A DNA stretch of 64,000 bases from the NCBI GenBank assembly GCA_009379845.1, contig WHSZ01000019.1:1-64000 (forward strand), written 5' to 3'. This stretch comes from Pseudonocardiaceae bacterium (lineage in GTDB: Bacteria > Actinomycetota > Actinomycetes > Mycobacteriales > Pseudonocardiaceae). Position numbers and translations under genes: made by a program. Shown piece by piece: positions 9,474 through 17,979 of the stretch. Each line of letters starts with the position of its first letter. Positions within the stretch are counted from its first letter, which is position 1. The notes beneath the pieces were generated by a model that was not told the DNA's origin, did no database searches, and saw only the letters and a list, made by a program, of their open reading frames with translations.

Positions 9474-10255
9474 GACAACCACCGCTTCCGGCGCTTGTAG
9501 TGCTTCACGTCCCGAAATGACTTCGCAGCGCCCTCCGCGCCGAGTCCGAGGTAGAACTCGCGGATGTCCGAGTCCGCGAGCAATTCCCGCGCCGGCGCGT
9601 CCATGACGACCTTGCCGGTCTCCAGCACGTAACCGTGCTCCGCGACGGAAAGCGCCATGGTGGCGTTCTGCTCGACCAGCAACACGGCGGTGCCCTGGCG
9701 GTTGATCTCCTCGATCAGCTCGCGAATCTGTTGCACCAGCAACGGCGCGAGGCCGAGGCTGGGCTCGTCGAGCAACAGGTAGCGCGGATTCGACATCAGC
9801 GCGCGGCCCATCGCGAGCATCTGTTGCTCGCCACCGGACAGGTAGCCCGCGACACCGCGACGTCGTTCCCGCAACACCGGGAAAAGCCCGTAAACCCGAT
9901 CGAGATTCTGGGCCGCCCGCCGGGAGTCGGTGTACGCCCCGACTCGAAGGTTCTCCTCCACGGTGAGCTCGATGAAGATGCGCCGGCCCTCGAGCACCTG
10001 CTTGATGCCGCGCCCGACGATCTTCGCCGGGGTGAGCCCGTTGATCGGCGCGCCGTCCAAGGTGACCGAACCCTTGGTGATCTCCCCTTCGTGATGGTCG
10101 AGCAACCCGGAGATGGCGCGCAGCAACGTGGTTTTGCCCGCGCCGTTCGCGCCGAGCAGCGCGACGATCGCGCCTTCCGGAATCTCCATGCTGATTCCGC
10201 CAAGCACCAGCACGACATCGTTGTAAACGACCTCGAGGTTCCGCACGGCCAGCAT
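9470..10255 (-). CDS. livF: ABC transporter ATP-binding protein, LivF
   Basis: A 261-residue ATPase. It has Walker A GANGAGKTTL near residue 35, the ABC signature LSGGEQQMLAMGRAL near 139, and Walker B YLLLDEPSLGLAP near 160. It is the first gene of the liv-ligase operon and has a good ribosome-binding site (AAGGAG, 5 nt before the ATG). The C-terminal tail after about residue 235 is Lys/Arg-rich and longer than in E. coli LivF. An inverted repeat GTGACC-CA-GGTCAC lies 24 nt before its start and is the best operator candidate. The divergent PucR gene is the likely regulator. Confidence 0.92.
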   Translation of the reverse strand: MLAVRNLEVVYNDVVLVLGGISMEIPEGAIVALLGANGAGKTTLLRAISGLLDHHEGEITKGSVTLDGAPINGLTPAKIVGRGIKQVLEGRRIFIELTVEENLRVGAYTDSRRAAQNLDRVYGLFPVLRERRRGVAGYLSGGEQQMLAMGRALMSNPRYLLLDEPSLGLAPLLVQQIRELIEEINRQGTAVLLVEQNATMALSVAEHGYVLETGKVVMDAPARELLADSDIREFYLGLGAEGAAKSFRDVKHYKRRKRWLS

Positions 10256-10278
10256 GCGATCTCCTTGCCGGGTCGGCA

Positions 10279-10292
10279 GTGACCCAGGTCAC
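10279..10292. promoter_or_regulatory. Palindromic operator between livF and pucR-like gene
   Basis: Perfect inverted repeat GTGACC-ca-GGTCAC in the divergent intergenic region, 24 nt before livF and 131 nt before the PucR gene. Position and symmetry suggest a dimeric repressor or activator site; PucR binding is inference. Confidence 0.55.
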
Positions 10293-10410
10293 GATCCGTT
10301 GGGGATGAGCTTTCTTCAGAGCGCGCCCAAGACCAAGAGGCAAACGCACATGAATGCCCGTTTTACGATGTGCATTAGCCGCGCAGCTACCGGCATGGTG
10401 GGCGAACGCC

Positions 10411-10416
10411 TACCAT
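10411..10416 (+). promoter_or_regulatory. -10 element of a leaderless pucR-like transcript
   Basis: TACCAT followed by exactly 6 nt and then ATG at 10423. This TANNNT-N6/7-start arrangement is the usual actinobacterial leaderless pattern. It decides the start codon of the regulator. Confidence 0.6.
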
Positions 10417-10422
10417 CCGGTT

Positions 10423-11658
10423 ATGGCGGTTCAACACCGCTCCACGAAGCAGATCGCGCCGCTGTCGACGGACGCGACGGCCGCGCTGCGCGTGCTCGCC
10501 GAGGCGCTTCTGGATGATCTGCCGGCACTGTGCGATCGGTTGGTTGAGGTCGTCTACGCGCAGATCCCGCCTTACACGTCGGGACGCCCGGTCGGCAAGA
10601 CCGAGTTGCGCCGTTCCGCGGAGGCGAATCTGAGCGGCATCCTGCACAAGCTCGCGGAACTGCACACCGCGGCGACGAAGGATCCGTTCGACGCGCCGAG
10701 ATACACCGGGCATCTGCGGGCCGAGCAGGGAATGCCACTGGACTTCGTGCTGCAGGCCTTCCGGATCGGCGGCCGCGTGGTGTGGGAAGCGTTGGTGAAC
10801 AAGGCTCGTTCGACGCCGAACATGGAGCCGGAACTGCTGCTGGACGGAGCCACCGTGGTGTGGGAGGCGGTCGACGAGTTCTCCTCCGCGCTCGCCAATT
10901 CGTATCACCGCACCGAGTCCGGTATTCAGCGCCGCGATGCCCGGCGCAGGGAAGCGACCTTGGAAGCCCTTCTCGATGGGCGCGCGGACACCCCTTCGTT
11001 CCTGGCTCGGGCGGCGGCCACGCTCGATGTCGCCCCCACCGAGCGGTTGCTGATGGTGTCCGTGTCGACCGACTCGCACGACGACGATCCGGTGCCGGGC
11101 TGGATGAGCGCACTTCGCAGCCGGGGCCTGCCGTCGGTGTGGATTTCCCGGCTGGCTCATCACGTGGCGCTGATCCTGCTCGGTGCCACGCCGATAGATC
11201 GCGCGGTGACGGCGCTTCGCGAGTTACCCGAGGTATCGATCGGAGTCTCCCCACCGTTCACCGGGCTCGCCGGGGTTGCGGACGCGCACCGCTTCGCGGA
11301 AACCGCGCTGCACACCGTGCCCTCCGACGAGCACGACGTCGCGTGCCTGGACGATCGGCTGATCGAGGCGCTGGTAACCGGCAACCCGGAGATCGCGCAC
11401 CGGCTGGTGCGGCTGTATCTCGGCGGTTTGCTGGCGCTGGCTCCCGAGGAGCGGCAGGTGCTGCTGAGCACGCTGCGGGTGTGGCTGGAAGCGGGCGGTT
11501 CGATCGGCCGTAGCGCGCAGAAGCTGTTCTGCCACCGCAACACCGTGCTCAACCGCATCCACCAGATCGAGCAGCTCACCGATCGGCAGCTCAGCTCCGG
11601 CGCGGACCGGATCGGCTGCGCCGTCGCACTGCGCGCCCTCCCCTTCGTGAACTCCTGA
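10423..11658 (+). CDS. PucR/CdaR-family transcriptional regulator
   Basis: A 411-residue regulator. The N-terminal about 150 residues form a helical RsbR/PucR-like sensing region, the middle (about 160-290) resembles the degenerate GGDEF-like domain of CdaR proteins, and the C-terminus (about 340-400) is the PucR helix-turn-helix, recognised by RSAQKLFCHRNTVLNRIHQI. Such proteins often sense small organic acids or purines and control adjacent catabolic or transport operons. It is divergent from the liv-ligase operon and shares an intergenic palindrome with it. The ATG at 10423 fits the leaderless -10; the frame is open to 10354, but the extra residues are not convincing. Its 3' end overlaps the convergent MFS gene by 68 nt. 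Confidence 0.88.
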   Translation: MAVQHRSTKQIAPLSTDATAALRVLAEALLDDLPALCDRLVEVVYAQIPPYTSGRPVGKTELRRSAEANLSGILHKLAELHTAATKDPFDAPRYTGHLRAEQGMPLDFVLQAFRIGGRVVWEALVNKARSTPNMEPELLLDGATVVWEAVDEFSSALANSYHRTESGIQRRDARRREATLEALLDGRADTPSFLARAAATLDVAPTERLLMVSVSTDSHDDDPVPGWMSALRSRGLPSVWISRLAHHVALILLGATPIDRAVTALRELPEVSIGVSPPFTGLAGVADAHRFAETALHTVPSDEHDVACLDDRLIEALVTGNPEIAHRLVRLYLGGLLALAPEERQVLLSTLRVWLEAGGSIGRSAQKLFCHRNTVLNRIHQIEQLTDRQLSSGADRIGCAVALRALPFVNS

Positions 11659-13072
11659 CCCGTTCCCTGAGCAGGGCCACGGCCAGCACGGCGAGGCCGA
11701 GCACGAGCACGGTGCTCACCGCGGCAACCGCGTTCAACCCGGCTGTGAACGCGGCACCGGCTTCGAGTCCTTCCGCTGCCTTGTTGCCCGACACCGCGGC
11801 TCCGATGCTGCCAAGCACGGCGATACCAAGTGCCACGCCGAACTCACCACCGGTCTCGGACAGCGCGGACGCCGACCCGGTCTTCGCACGCGGCACGGAA
11901 CCCACGATCAGGTCGGTGCTCAGCACCATCATCGGGCTGGCACCGAGAAACGCCACGACGGTGCCGGCCACCAGCACGGCCAGCGCCGTGCTGCCGCCGA
12001 CCTGGGTGAGCACCAGGTGCCCAACCGAGGAGACCACCAGGCCGATCCCCACGACGTATCGCGCCGGTACGCGCCGTGCGATGAACGGGGCCAGCAGGGA
12101 ACCCACCACGATCCCCAGCGACGACGGCGTGATCCACAAACCGGCCCGCAGCGGGGAGAGGCCCTCGACACGCTGCAGGTACTGCGTGACGAGCAGGTAC
12201 GTGCCACCCAACGTCATCATGCCGAGCAGCATGATCACCAGCGCACCGCTGAACGCGCGGTTGGCGAACAGCCGCACGTCGAGCAGCGGGGCGGCGAGCA
12301 CGCGTTGCCTGCGCACGAACAGCACGCCGACGGCAAGCCCGGCCACGATGGCCGCGATCGGCAACCCCACGCCGCCGTCCCCGGCCAGCTGCTTGACCCC
12401 GTAGATGACCGGCAGCACGGTGGCAAGGGACAGCGCCACGCTGATCAGGTCCAGCCGGCCCGGCGCGGCGTCCCGGTATTCCGGCAGCAGTACCGGCGCG
12501 GCCACCAGCAGCACCAGCATGACCGGCACACCCATCAGGAATACCGAGCCCCACCAGAACCACTCGAGCAGCACCCCGCCGACCACCGGGCCGATCGCGG
12601 TACCGACCGTGAAGCAGGTCATCCACACGCCGATGGCAACCGCGCGCTGCCGGGGAATCTGGAACATAGTGCTGATCAGCGACAGCGTGGACGGCATCAG
12701 GGTGGCGCCCGCGATCCCGAGCAGCGCGCGGGCAACGATGAGCAGCTCGGCCGACGGGGAGTACGCGGCGACGACGGACATGAGGCCGAACGCGGCCGCG
12801 CCGATCATCAACAGCTTGCGACGGCCGATCCGGTCGCCGAGCGTTCCCATGGTGATCAGGAAGCCGGCGATCATGAACCCGTACACGTCCATGATCCACA
12901 ACGACTGGACGGCGCTGGGCCCCAGATCCGCGCCGAGGTGTGGGAGGGCGAGGAACAGCACGCTGACATCCAACGCCAGCAGCAGAGTGGGCAGCGCGAG
13001 CACGGCCAGCCCGATCCACTCCCGTGGCCCGGCTGGCACGGCGGACGGCGAGACGGCATTCGAAGAGCTCAA
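11591..13072 (-). CDS. DHA2-family MFS drug exporter
   Basis: A 493-residue transporter with about 14 hydrophobic segments, the layout of DHA2 (EmrB/QacA) proton-driven multidrug exporters. Motif A GTLGDRIGRRKLLMIG lies near residue 76, and the motif C region follows in helix 5 (GVWMTCFTVGTAIGPVVGG, about 147-165). The start is TTG at 13072; a GTG codon 11 codons later is a reasonable alternative. The Arg/Ser-rich C-terminal tail runs 68 nt into the convergent PucR gene and may be a recent read-through extension. The gene lies 59 nt after the imine-reductase gene on the same strand, and its promoter region is covered by decamer repeats. Likely function: efflux of a compound handled by the upstream enzymes. 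Confidence 0.88.
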   Translation of the reverse strand: MSSSNAVSPSAVPAGPREWIGLAVLALPTLLLALDVSVLFLALPHLGADLGPSAVQSLWIMDVYGFMIAGFLITMGTLGDRIGRRKLLMIGAAAFGLMSVVAAYSPSAELLIVARALLGIAGATLMPSTLSLISTMFQIPRQRAVAIGVWMTCFTVGTAIGPVVGGVLLEWFWWGSVFLMGVPVMLVLLVAAPVLLPEYRDAAPGRLDLISVALSLATVLPVIYGVKQLAGDGGVGLPIAAIVAGLAVGVLFVRRQRVLAAPLLDVRLFANRAFSGALVIMLLGMMTLGGTYLLVTQYLQRVEGLSPLRAGLWITPSSLGIVVGSLLAPFIARRVPARYVVGIGLVVSSVGHLVLTQVGGSTALAVLVAGTVVAFLGASPMMVLSTDLIVGSVPRAKTGSASALSETGGEFGVALGIAVLGSIGAAVSGNKAAEGLEAGAAFTAGLNAVAAVSTVLVLGLAVLAVALLRERVRSSRRGGRAVRRRSRSGPRRS

Positions 13073-13094
13073 CGTGGACTCCGGTCAGATCGGT

Positions 13095-13165
13095 TTCGAC
13101 CCGGTTCGACCCGGGTTCGACTCAGCTGGACTCAGCTCGACGAGGTTCGATTCGGCTCGACTCGG
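13095..13165. repeat. Decamer repeats between the IRED-like gene and the MFS gene
   Basis: Units close to YTCGAYYCGG recur about every 10-11 bp (for example at 13095, 13105, 13116, 13136, 13146 and 13156). They span the end of the imine-reductase gene and the region upstream of the MFS start. One-helical-turn spacing could mean an operator array; slippage expansion is the alternative. Confidence 0.55.
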
Positions 13166-14043
13166 CCCGACGATTTCTTGATCGCTTCGATCACGCCGGT
13201 GAGGCCATCATCGCTGTGACCGTCCGCGATTCGTTGCGCCACAAGGCCCTCGATGTGTTCCAGGCGTGCCACGTCGGCACCACGGCGCTGTCGCATCTGG
13301 ACGGCCTGGCGCAGCACCGGCGCGTGCTCGCGCAGGTAGGCCGCGCCACGCGGGTAGTGGCCGTCCCGGACTTCCCGTGCGGTGTCGGCCAACGATCCGA
13401 CGACGTGGGTGAGTAGTTCGGTGGCGAACGGCGCGAACTCCGTGGCATCCACCTGCTCGTCGCCGAGCATCGCCAGGGTGTGCAGGTAGCCGACCTCGAC
13501 CTCGTACCACATGCCGAGCAGGGCCAGGTCGTACAGGCAGGCCAGGCCGGCGTCGGCACCGAGATACGTGGCCCGCCCCAGCTCCCGCAAAGCCGCTTCG
13601 TTGCCGTCGAAAGCTCCCTGAGATCCGCTGTAGAGCAGCAAGGCATCCGGCGTTCCGATGATCTCGTGGCCGGCTTGGATCACGCCGTCCAGGTAGTCCA
13701 CGTCCCGCCGCGCCGCCCAGTCGGCACGAGCGCGTGCCTGATCCGGCGTCGCGGTGGTCAGGTTCACCAGCACACGGCCGGAAACCGCGGCACCGACGCC
13801 GTCCAGGATCTCGCGGACGGCCTCGTCGTCCGATACGCAGATGATCACGGTGCGGCTCGCGGCGACCGCATCGGCCGCGGTGCCGGCGCGCACCGCTCCG
13901 CGAGCGACGAGATCGTCCGCCTTGTGCCCGGAGCGATTCCACACCGTGGTCGGGTACCCGCTACGGAGGAGCGCACCGGCCAGCGCCGCGCCCATTGAAC
14001 CTAACCCCAACACCGAGACCGGGGTCCGACTGCCTTCCGTCAT
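13132..14043 (-). CDS. Imine reductase-like NADP(H)-dependent oxidoreductase
   Basis: A 303-residue protein of the 6-phosphogluconate/3-hydroxyisobutyrate dehydrogenase superfamily. The Rossmann motif VSVLGLGSMGAALA is at about 8-21, followed by WNRS, which contacts the NADP phosphate. The segments NLTTATPDQARA (about 98) and the YSGS and LYDLALLGMW segments are typical of imine reductases; the Asp in LYDLALL matches the position of the catalytic Asp in one IRED subgroup (family knowledge). The ATG at 14043 was chosen; the open frame upstream is antisense to the FMN reductase. It is 20 nt after that gene and so probably co-transcribed. The last residues come from the decamer repeat. The natural substrate is unknown. 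Confidence 0.82.
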   Translation of the reverse strand: MTEGSRTPVSVLGLGSMGAALAGALLRSGYPTTVWNRSGHKADDLVARGAVRAGTAADAVAASRTVIICVSDDEAVREILDGVGAAVSGRVLVNLTTATPDQARARADWAARRDVDYLDGVIQAGHEIIGTPDALLLYSGSQGAFDGNEAALRELGRATYLGADAGLACLYDLALLGMWYEVEVGYLHTLAMLGDEQVDATEFAPFATELLTHVVGSLADTAREVRDGHYPRGAAYLREHAPVLRQAVQMRQRRGADVARLEHIEGLVAQRIADGHSDDGLTGVIEAIKKSSGRVEPNRTSSS

Positions 14044-14063
14044 GACAACTCTCCTGTTCCTGT

Positions 14064-14633
14064 TCAGGCGCCGTAAGGGTGTTTGGCGCGCTGGTTGCGC
14101 AGTGCGTCGGCCCACCAGCTGAGCTGATCCAGCATCGCCTTGGCCGCCGTATCGGTCGCCGGGTCGACGGGCCGGCCGTCCGCGTCGAACTGCTCCGGAA
14201 AGTTGTGGAAGCTGATCGTTTCCCGGATGGTCGCGGCGTGTACCTCGGCAAATACCGGGCGCAGCTGCTCGACCGCTCGCTGGCCGCCTGCCATGCCCCC
14301 GTAGCTGACGAACGCGACCGGCTTGGCCTTCCACTCGTCGAGGTACCAGTCGATGGCGTTCTTCAGCGATGCGGGGAAGCTGTGGTTGTACTCGGGGGTG
14401 ACCACCACGAAAGCGTCGGCGGCTGCCAGCCGGGGCGCCAGATCGGCCACCTCCTTGGGTGGCGGGTCGGTCAGTACGCAGGGCAGGGACGCCTTGGCCA
14501 AGTCGACCAGATCCTCCTCGAGGTCGTCGCGCTGCCGAGCCTGTGCCGCGATCCAGCTCGCGGGCGTCGGCCCGAAACGGTCATCGCGGGTGCTGCCGAT
14601 GATGATCGCCACCCGCATCCGATTCGCTTTCAA
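14064..14633 (-). CDS. NADPH-dependent FMN reductase family protein
   Basis: A 189-residue flavodoxin-fold protein. The FMN phosphate-binding loop GSTRDDRFG is at about 13-21 and the family motif TPEYNHSFPASLKNAID at about 79-95, followed by SYGGMAGGQRA near 109. Such proteins reduce FMN, quinones or azo compounds with NAD(P)H. It heads a minus-strand unit with the imine-reductase-like enzyme and the MFS exporter and is divergent (118 bp) from the large SARP regulator. A role in supplying reduced flavin or detoxifying an electrophile is inference. Confidence 0.88.
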   Translation of the reverse strand: MKANRMRVAIIIGSTRDDRFGPTPASWIAAQARQRDDLEEDLVDLAKASLPCVLTDPPPKEVADLAPRLAAADAFVVVTPEYNHSFPASLKNAIDWYLDEWKAKPVAFVSYGGMAGGQRAVEQLRPVFAEVHAATIRETISFHNFPEQFDADGRPVDPATDTAAKAMLDQLSWWADALRNQRAKHPYGA

Positions 14634-14739
14634 GGCTGCTCCTTCGCTACGCGGATCCGTTGCTGAGCTCCAGCCTGCGAGCCGGCGGTTATGGCCTCCT
14701 TCGGATCGGCTTAGGGTCGGCTTGCGCTGCCTGGCGAGC

Positions 14740-14745
14740 TACCGT
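14740..14745 (+). promoter_or_regulatory. -10 element of the SARP/AfsR gene (leaderless)
   Basis: TACCGT, then 6 nt, then the ATG at 14752. The spacing supports a leaderless transcript and this start rather than the much longer frame that is open back to 14323. Confidence 0.55.
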
Positions 14746-14751
14746 GGCTTC

Positions 14752-17700
14752 ATGCGTTTCGGGGTGCTCGGTCCGCTCGAGGTGTGGGCGGCCGACTGCC
14801 AGCCCGTGCGGGTACCTGAATTGAAGGTGCGCGCCCTGCTGGCCAACCTGCTCGTGCACGAGGGTCAGCTGGTACCGGCCGACCGGCTCATTGACGACCT
14901 GTGGGGTGACAAGCCGCCGAGCAACGCCATGGGTGCGCTGCACGCCAAGGTGTCGCAGCTGCGGAGGGCGCTGGACGCCGAACCCGGCGGCAGGGAGCTG
15001 GTGGTGTACCGGTCGGCCGGCTACCTGCTGCGGCTCGAGGCCGACGCGTTGGATGTGCACCGGTTCCAGGACCTGACAGCACGGGCACGGGAAAGCGACG
15101 ACCCGCGGACAACGGCCGCGTTGCTGTCCGACGCGCTCGCGCTGTGGCGCGGCCAAGCCTTCGCGGACTTCGCCGATGAGCGGTTCGCCAAGGCGGCGAT
15201 CACCCGCCTGGAGGAGCAGTGGCTGGCCGCCGTTGAGGACAAGTTCGATGCGTTGCTGGAGCTCGACGGGCCCGGCGCCGTCGACATGACCGCCGAGCTG
15301 GGTGAGCTGGTGCGCCGGTACCCCCGCCGGGAGCGACTGCGGGCCGCGCAGATGCGCGCGCTGTACCGCGCCGGGCGGCAGGCCGAGGCGCTGGAGAGCT
15401 ACCACGAGTTGCGCGAGCACCTGCGGGACGAGCTGGGCCTCGATCCGAGCCCCGGGTTGGTGACGCTGCAGTCGGCGATCCTCGCGCAGGACCCGGCGTT
15501 GCGCGCTGAGCCAGCGGTGCCGCGACCCCGTACGAACCTGCCAGCGCCGGTCACCGACCTGATCGGCAGGGAAGGCGCGGTTGCCAAGGTGCGAGCCTCG
15601 CTCGACGATGGCCGGCTGGTCACGCTGACCGGCCCAGGCGGGGTGGGTAAGACCAGGCTGGCCATGCGGGCGGCCGCCGAGCCGCGATACCCGGACGGCG
15701 TGTGGCTGGTCGAGCTGGCGGCACTCAACCCACCTTCCGGCACGGCGGACGTTGCCGGGGCGGTTGCCGCGGTGCTCGATATCCGCGACGACGCCGTGCC
15801 AGGCCACGGCCTCCCGCCCGGTGAGCCCGTTGATCTCACCGACCGGCTGGTCGGCGCACTGCGCAACAAGCGAATGCTGCTGGTACTTGACAACTGCGAG
15901 CCGGTCATCGAGCCGGTCGCCAAGCTGGCCGAACGGTTGCTGCAGGGCGCGCCGGGCCTGCGAATCCTGGCGACCAGCCAGGAACCGTTCGCCATCGCGG
16001 GCGAGGTGCTCTACCCGGTGGCCCCGCTCGGACTGCCGGATCCTGGCGCCGAGCCCGCGGCCGTCCAGCGGGCCGGGGCGGTGCGGCTGTTCGTGACACT
16101 GGCGGCGGCGGCCGCGCCGGGCTTCGCACTCGACGCGAGCAACGCGGATGCCGTGACAACGATCTGCCGCAGGCTGGACGGGATCCCGCTGGCCTTGGAA
16201 CTGGCAGCCACCCGGGTACGGGCCATGGGTGTCCGCGAGCTGGCCGCCCGCCTCGACGATCGCTTCCGACTGCTGTCCACGGGAAGGCGCGATGGTCCCG
16301 ACAGGCAGCGGACGCTCCGGGCGATGATCGACTGGAGCTGGCAGTTGCTCACCGAACCGGAACGGCTGGTGCTGCGGCGGCTGGCCGTGCACTCGGGCGG
16401 CTGCACGCTGGAAGCCGCCGAGGTGGTCTGCTCCGCGGATGACCTGCCAGCCGGCGAGGTTCTTGACCTGCTCGCCCGGCTGGTGGATCGCTCGCTGATC
16501 ACCGTGGTCGACGACGGGGACCGGGCCCGGTACCGGTTGCTCGAATCGGTCGCGGCCTACTGCACCGAGCGCCTGCACGAAGCCGGCGAGTACCAGCGGG
16601 TGCGGCGGCGGCATCTCCAGTACTACGTCGAGCACGCCGAATGCGCCGCGGTCCATCTCCGTGGCCGCACCCAGCGCGAGTGGCTGGAGCGGATGGACGC
16701 CGAGACAGCCAACCTGCGAGAGGCGCTGGACGGCGCGGTCCGGTTGGCCGCGGCCGACCTGGCGCTCCGGCTGGTCAACGCGGTTGCCTGGTACTGGTTC
16801 CTGCGCGGCCGGCTCGGGGAGGCCCGCAGGTCACTGGCCGTGGCACTGGCCGTGGATGGGGACGCGTCGCCCTCGGCCACCGCGAAGGCGGTGGCGTGGC
16901 AGGCCGGGATGGCCGCGCTGGCCGGCGAGGGCGATCTGGCGCAGGGGGGTGCCGCGGCGCGGACGCCGTACGACCGCATCAGCGCCGCCGACGGCACGCA
17001 GGACCTGGCAGGGCAGGCCATCGCACACTGGTTGCTGAGCTTCGCCCAGATCGGCGTGGGTGATCCGGCCGCCGGTGAGGAACTGGCGGACCGTGCCCTC
17101 GCCGCCTTCCGCGGGCTCGACGACCGGTGGGGCATGGCCGCGGCGCTCGGCGCCAGGGCGGCGCACGCGATGTTTCGCGGGGACCTCGCCGCGCTCGAGC
17201 GGGACGCCGCGGAAAGCTCCGCGCTGTTCTCCGAACTCGGAGACCGCTGGGGCCAGTTGGAGAGCAGCCAGATTCTCGGCATGCTCGCCGAGCTCACCGG
17301 CGACCACGAGGGAGCGAGCCGGCTGTACCGGGACGGGCTGCGCATCGCCGAGGAGTTCGGGTTGTGGGCCGAGGTGTCCTACCGGCTGTCCCGGCTCGGC
17401 AGGGTGGCCGTGTCGACCGGCGACTACCGGCGCGCCACGCAGCTGCACGAACGGGCCCGATCGCTGGCAGCCGAGCAGGCGAACACCCACGCCGAGTTGT
17501 ACGCGACGTTCGGGCTCGCGCTCGGTGCTCGCAAGGAAGGCCGGCTGGCCGACGCCGAGGCACACCTGAAGGGCTGCCTGGAGACATGCCGTCAGCTGAA
17601 CGCGGCGCACGGTATCGCCTGGAGCCTCACCGAGCTCGGGTTCGTCGCCGAGCTGCGCGACGACGCGACGGCGGCGATCGATTGGCACGCGGAAGGCTTC

Positions 17701-17979
17701 GCCGCGGCGCGCGCCACCGGCGATCCCAGAACGGTGGCGCGCGCGGTCGAAGGCCTCGCCGGTGCACGGGCACTCGCTGGGCGACCCGATCGTGCCGTCC
17801 AGTTGCTCGGCACGGCCGCCGCGGCAAGGGAGTCGGTCGGCACACCACTGCCGCCCGCCGAGCGCGATGACGTGGATCGGATCGCGCGGCGGGTGCGCGC
17901 CGCGTTGGGTGAGGCGGCGTTCGCGGCCGAGTTCGACCGTGGCCGGGCGCTTCGAGCGGACGCGGCCTCAGACCCGTGA
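14752..17979 (+). CDS. SARP/AfsR-type regulator with NB-ARC ATPase and TPR domain
   Basis: A 1075-residue STAND regulator. Residues 1-95 are an OmpR-like DNA-binding domain (LGPLEVW at the start, the recognition region around LIDDLWGDKPP). Residues about 96-245 form the bacterial transcriptional activation domain, ending near LRDELGLDPSPGL. An ATPase follows, with P-loop GPGGVGKTR near 294-302 and LLVLDNCEPV near 376. The C-terminal half (about 620-1060) is helical and TPR-like, as a ligand or protein sensor. AfsR-like proteins activate secondary-metabolism or stress genes after ATP-dependent switching. It is divergent from the FMN reductase-IRED-MFS unit and so probably controls it. Its stop overlaps the end of the convergent AraC gene by 12 nt. 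Confidence 0.9.
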   Translation: MRFGVLGPLEVWAADCQPVRVPELKVRALLANLLVHEGQLVPADRLIDDLWGDKPPSNAMGALHAKVSQLRRALDAEPGGRELVVYRSAGYLLRLEADALDVHRFQDLTARARESDDPRTTAALLSDALALWRGQAFADFADERFAKAAITRLEEQWLAAVEDKFDALLELDGPGAVDMTAELGELVRRYPRRERLRAAQMRALYRAGRQAEALESYHELREHLRDELGLDPSPGLVTLQSAILAQDPALRAEPAVPRPRTNLPAPVTDLIGREGAVAKVRASLDDGRLVTLTGPGGVGKTRLAMRAAAEPRYPDGVWLVELAALNPPSGTADVAGAVAAVLDIRDDAVPGHGLPPGEPVDLTDRLVGALRNKRMLLVLDNCEPVIEPVAKLAERLLQGAPGLRILATSQEPFAIAGEVLYPVAPLGLPDPGAEPAAVQRAGAVRLFVTLAAAAAPGFALDASNADAVTTICRRLDGIPLALELAATRVRAMGVRELAARLDDRFRLLSTGRRDGPDRQRTLRAMIDWSWQLLTEPERLVLRRLAVHSGGCTLEAAEVVCSADDLPAGEVLDLLARLVDRSLITVVDDGDRARYRLLESVAAYCTERLHEAGEYQRVRRRHLQYYVEHAECAAVHLRGRTQREWLERMDAETANLREALDGAVRLAAADLALRLVNAVAWYWFLRGRLGEARRSLAVALAVDGDASPSATAKAVAWQAGMAALAGEGDLAQGGAAARTPYDRISAADGTQDLAGQAIAHWLLSFAQIGVGDPAAGEELADRALAAFRGLDDRWGMAAALGARAAHAMFRGDLAALERDAAESSALFSELGDRWGQLESSQILGMLAELTGDHEGASRLYRDGLRIAEEFGLWAEVSYRLSRLGRVAVSTGDYRRATQLHERARSLAAEQANTHAELYATFGLALGARKEGRLADAEAHLKGCLETCRQLNAAHGIAWSLTELGFVAELRDDATAAIDWHAEGFAAARATGDPRTVARAVEGLAGARALAGRPDRAVQLLGTAAAARESVGTPLPPAERDDVDRIARRVRAALGEAAFAAEFDRGRALRADAASDP

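Noticed and set aside
14689-16656. Long open frame of 655 codons antisense to the SARP/AfsR gene
   Set aside because: Composition is Arg/Gln/Gly/His-rich, no domain is recognisable, and the opposite strand encodes clear DNA-binding and ATPase motifs.
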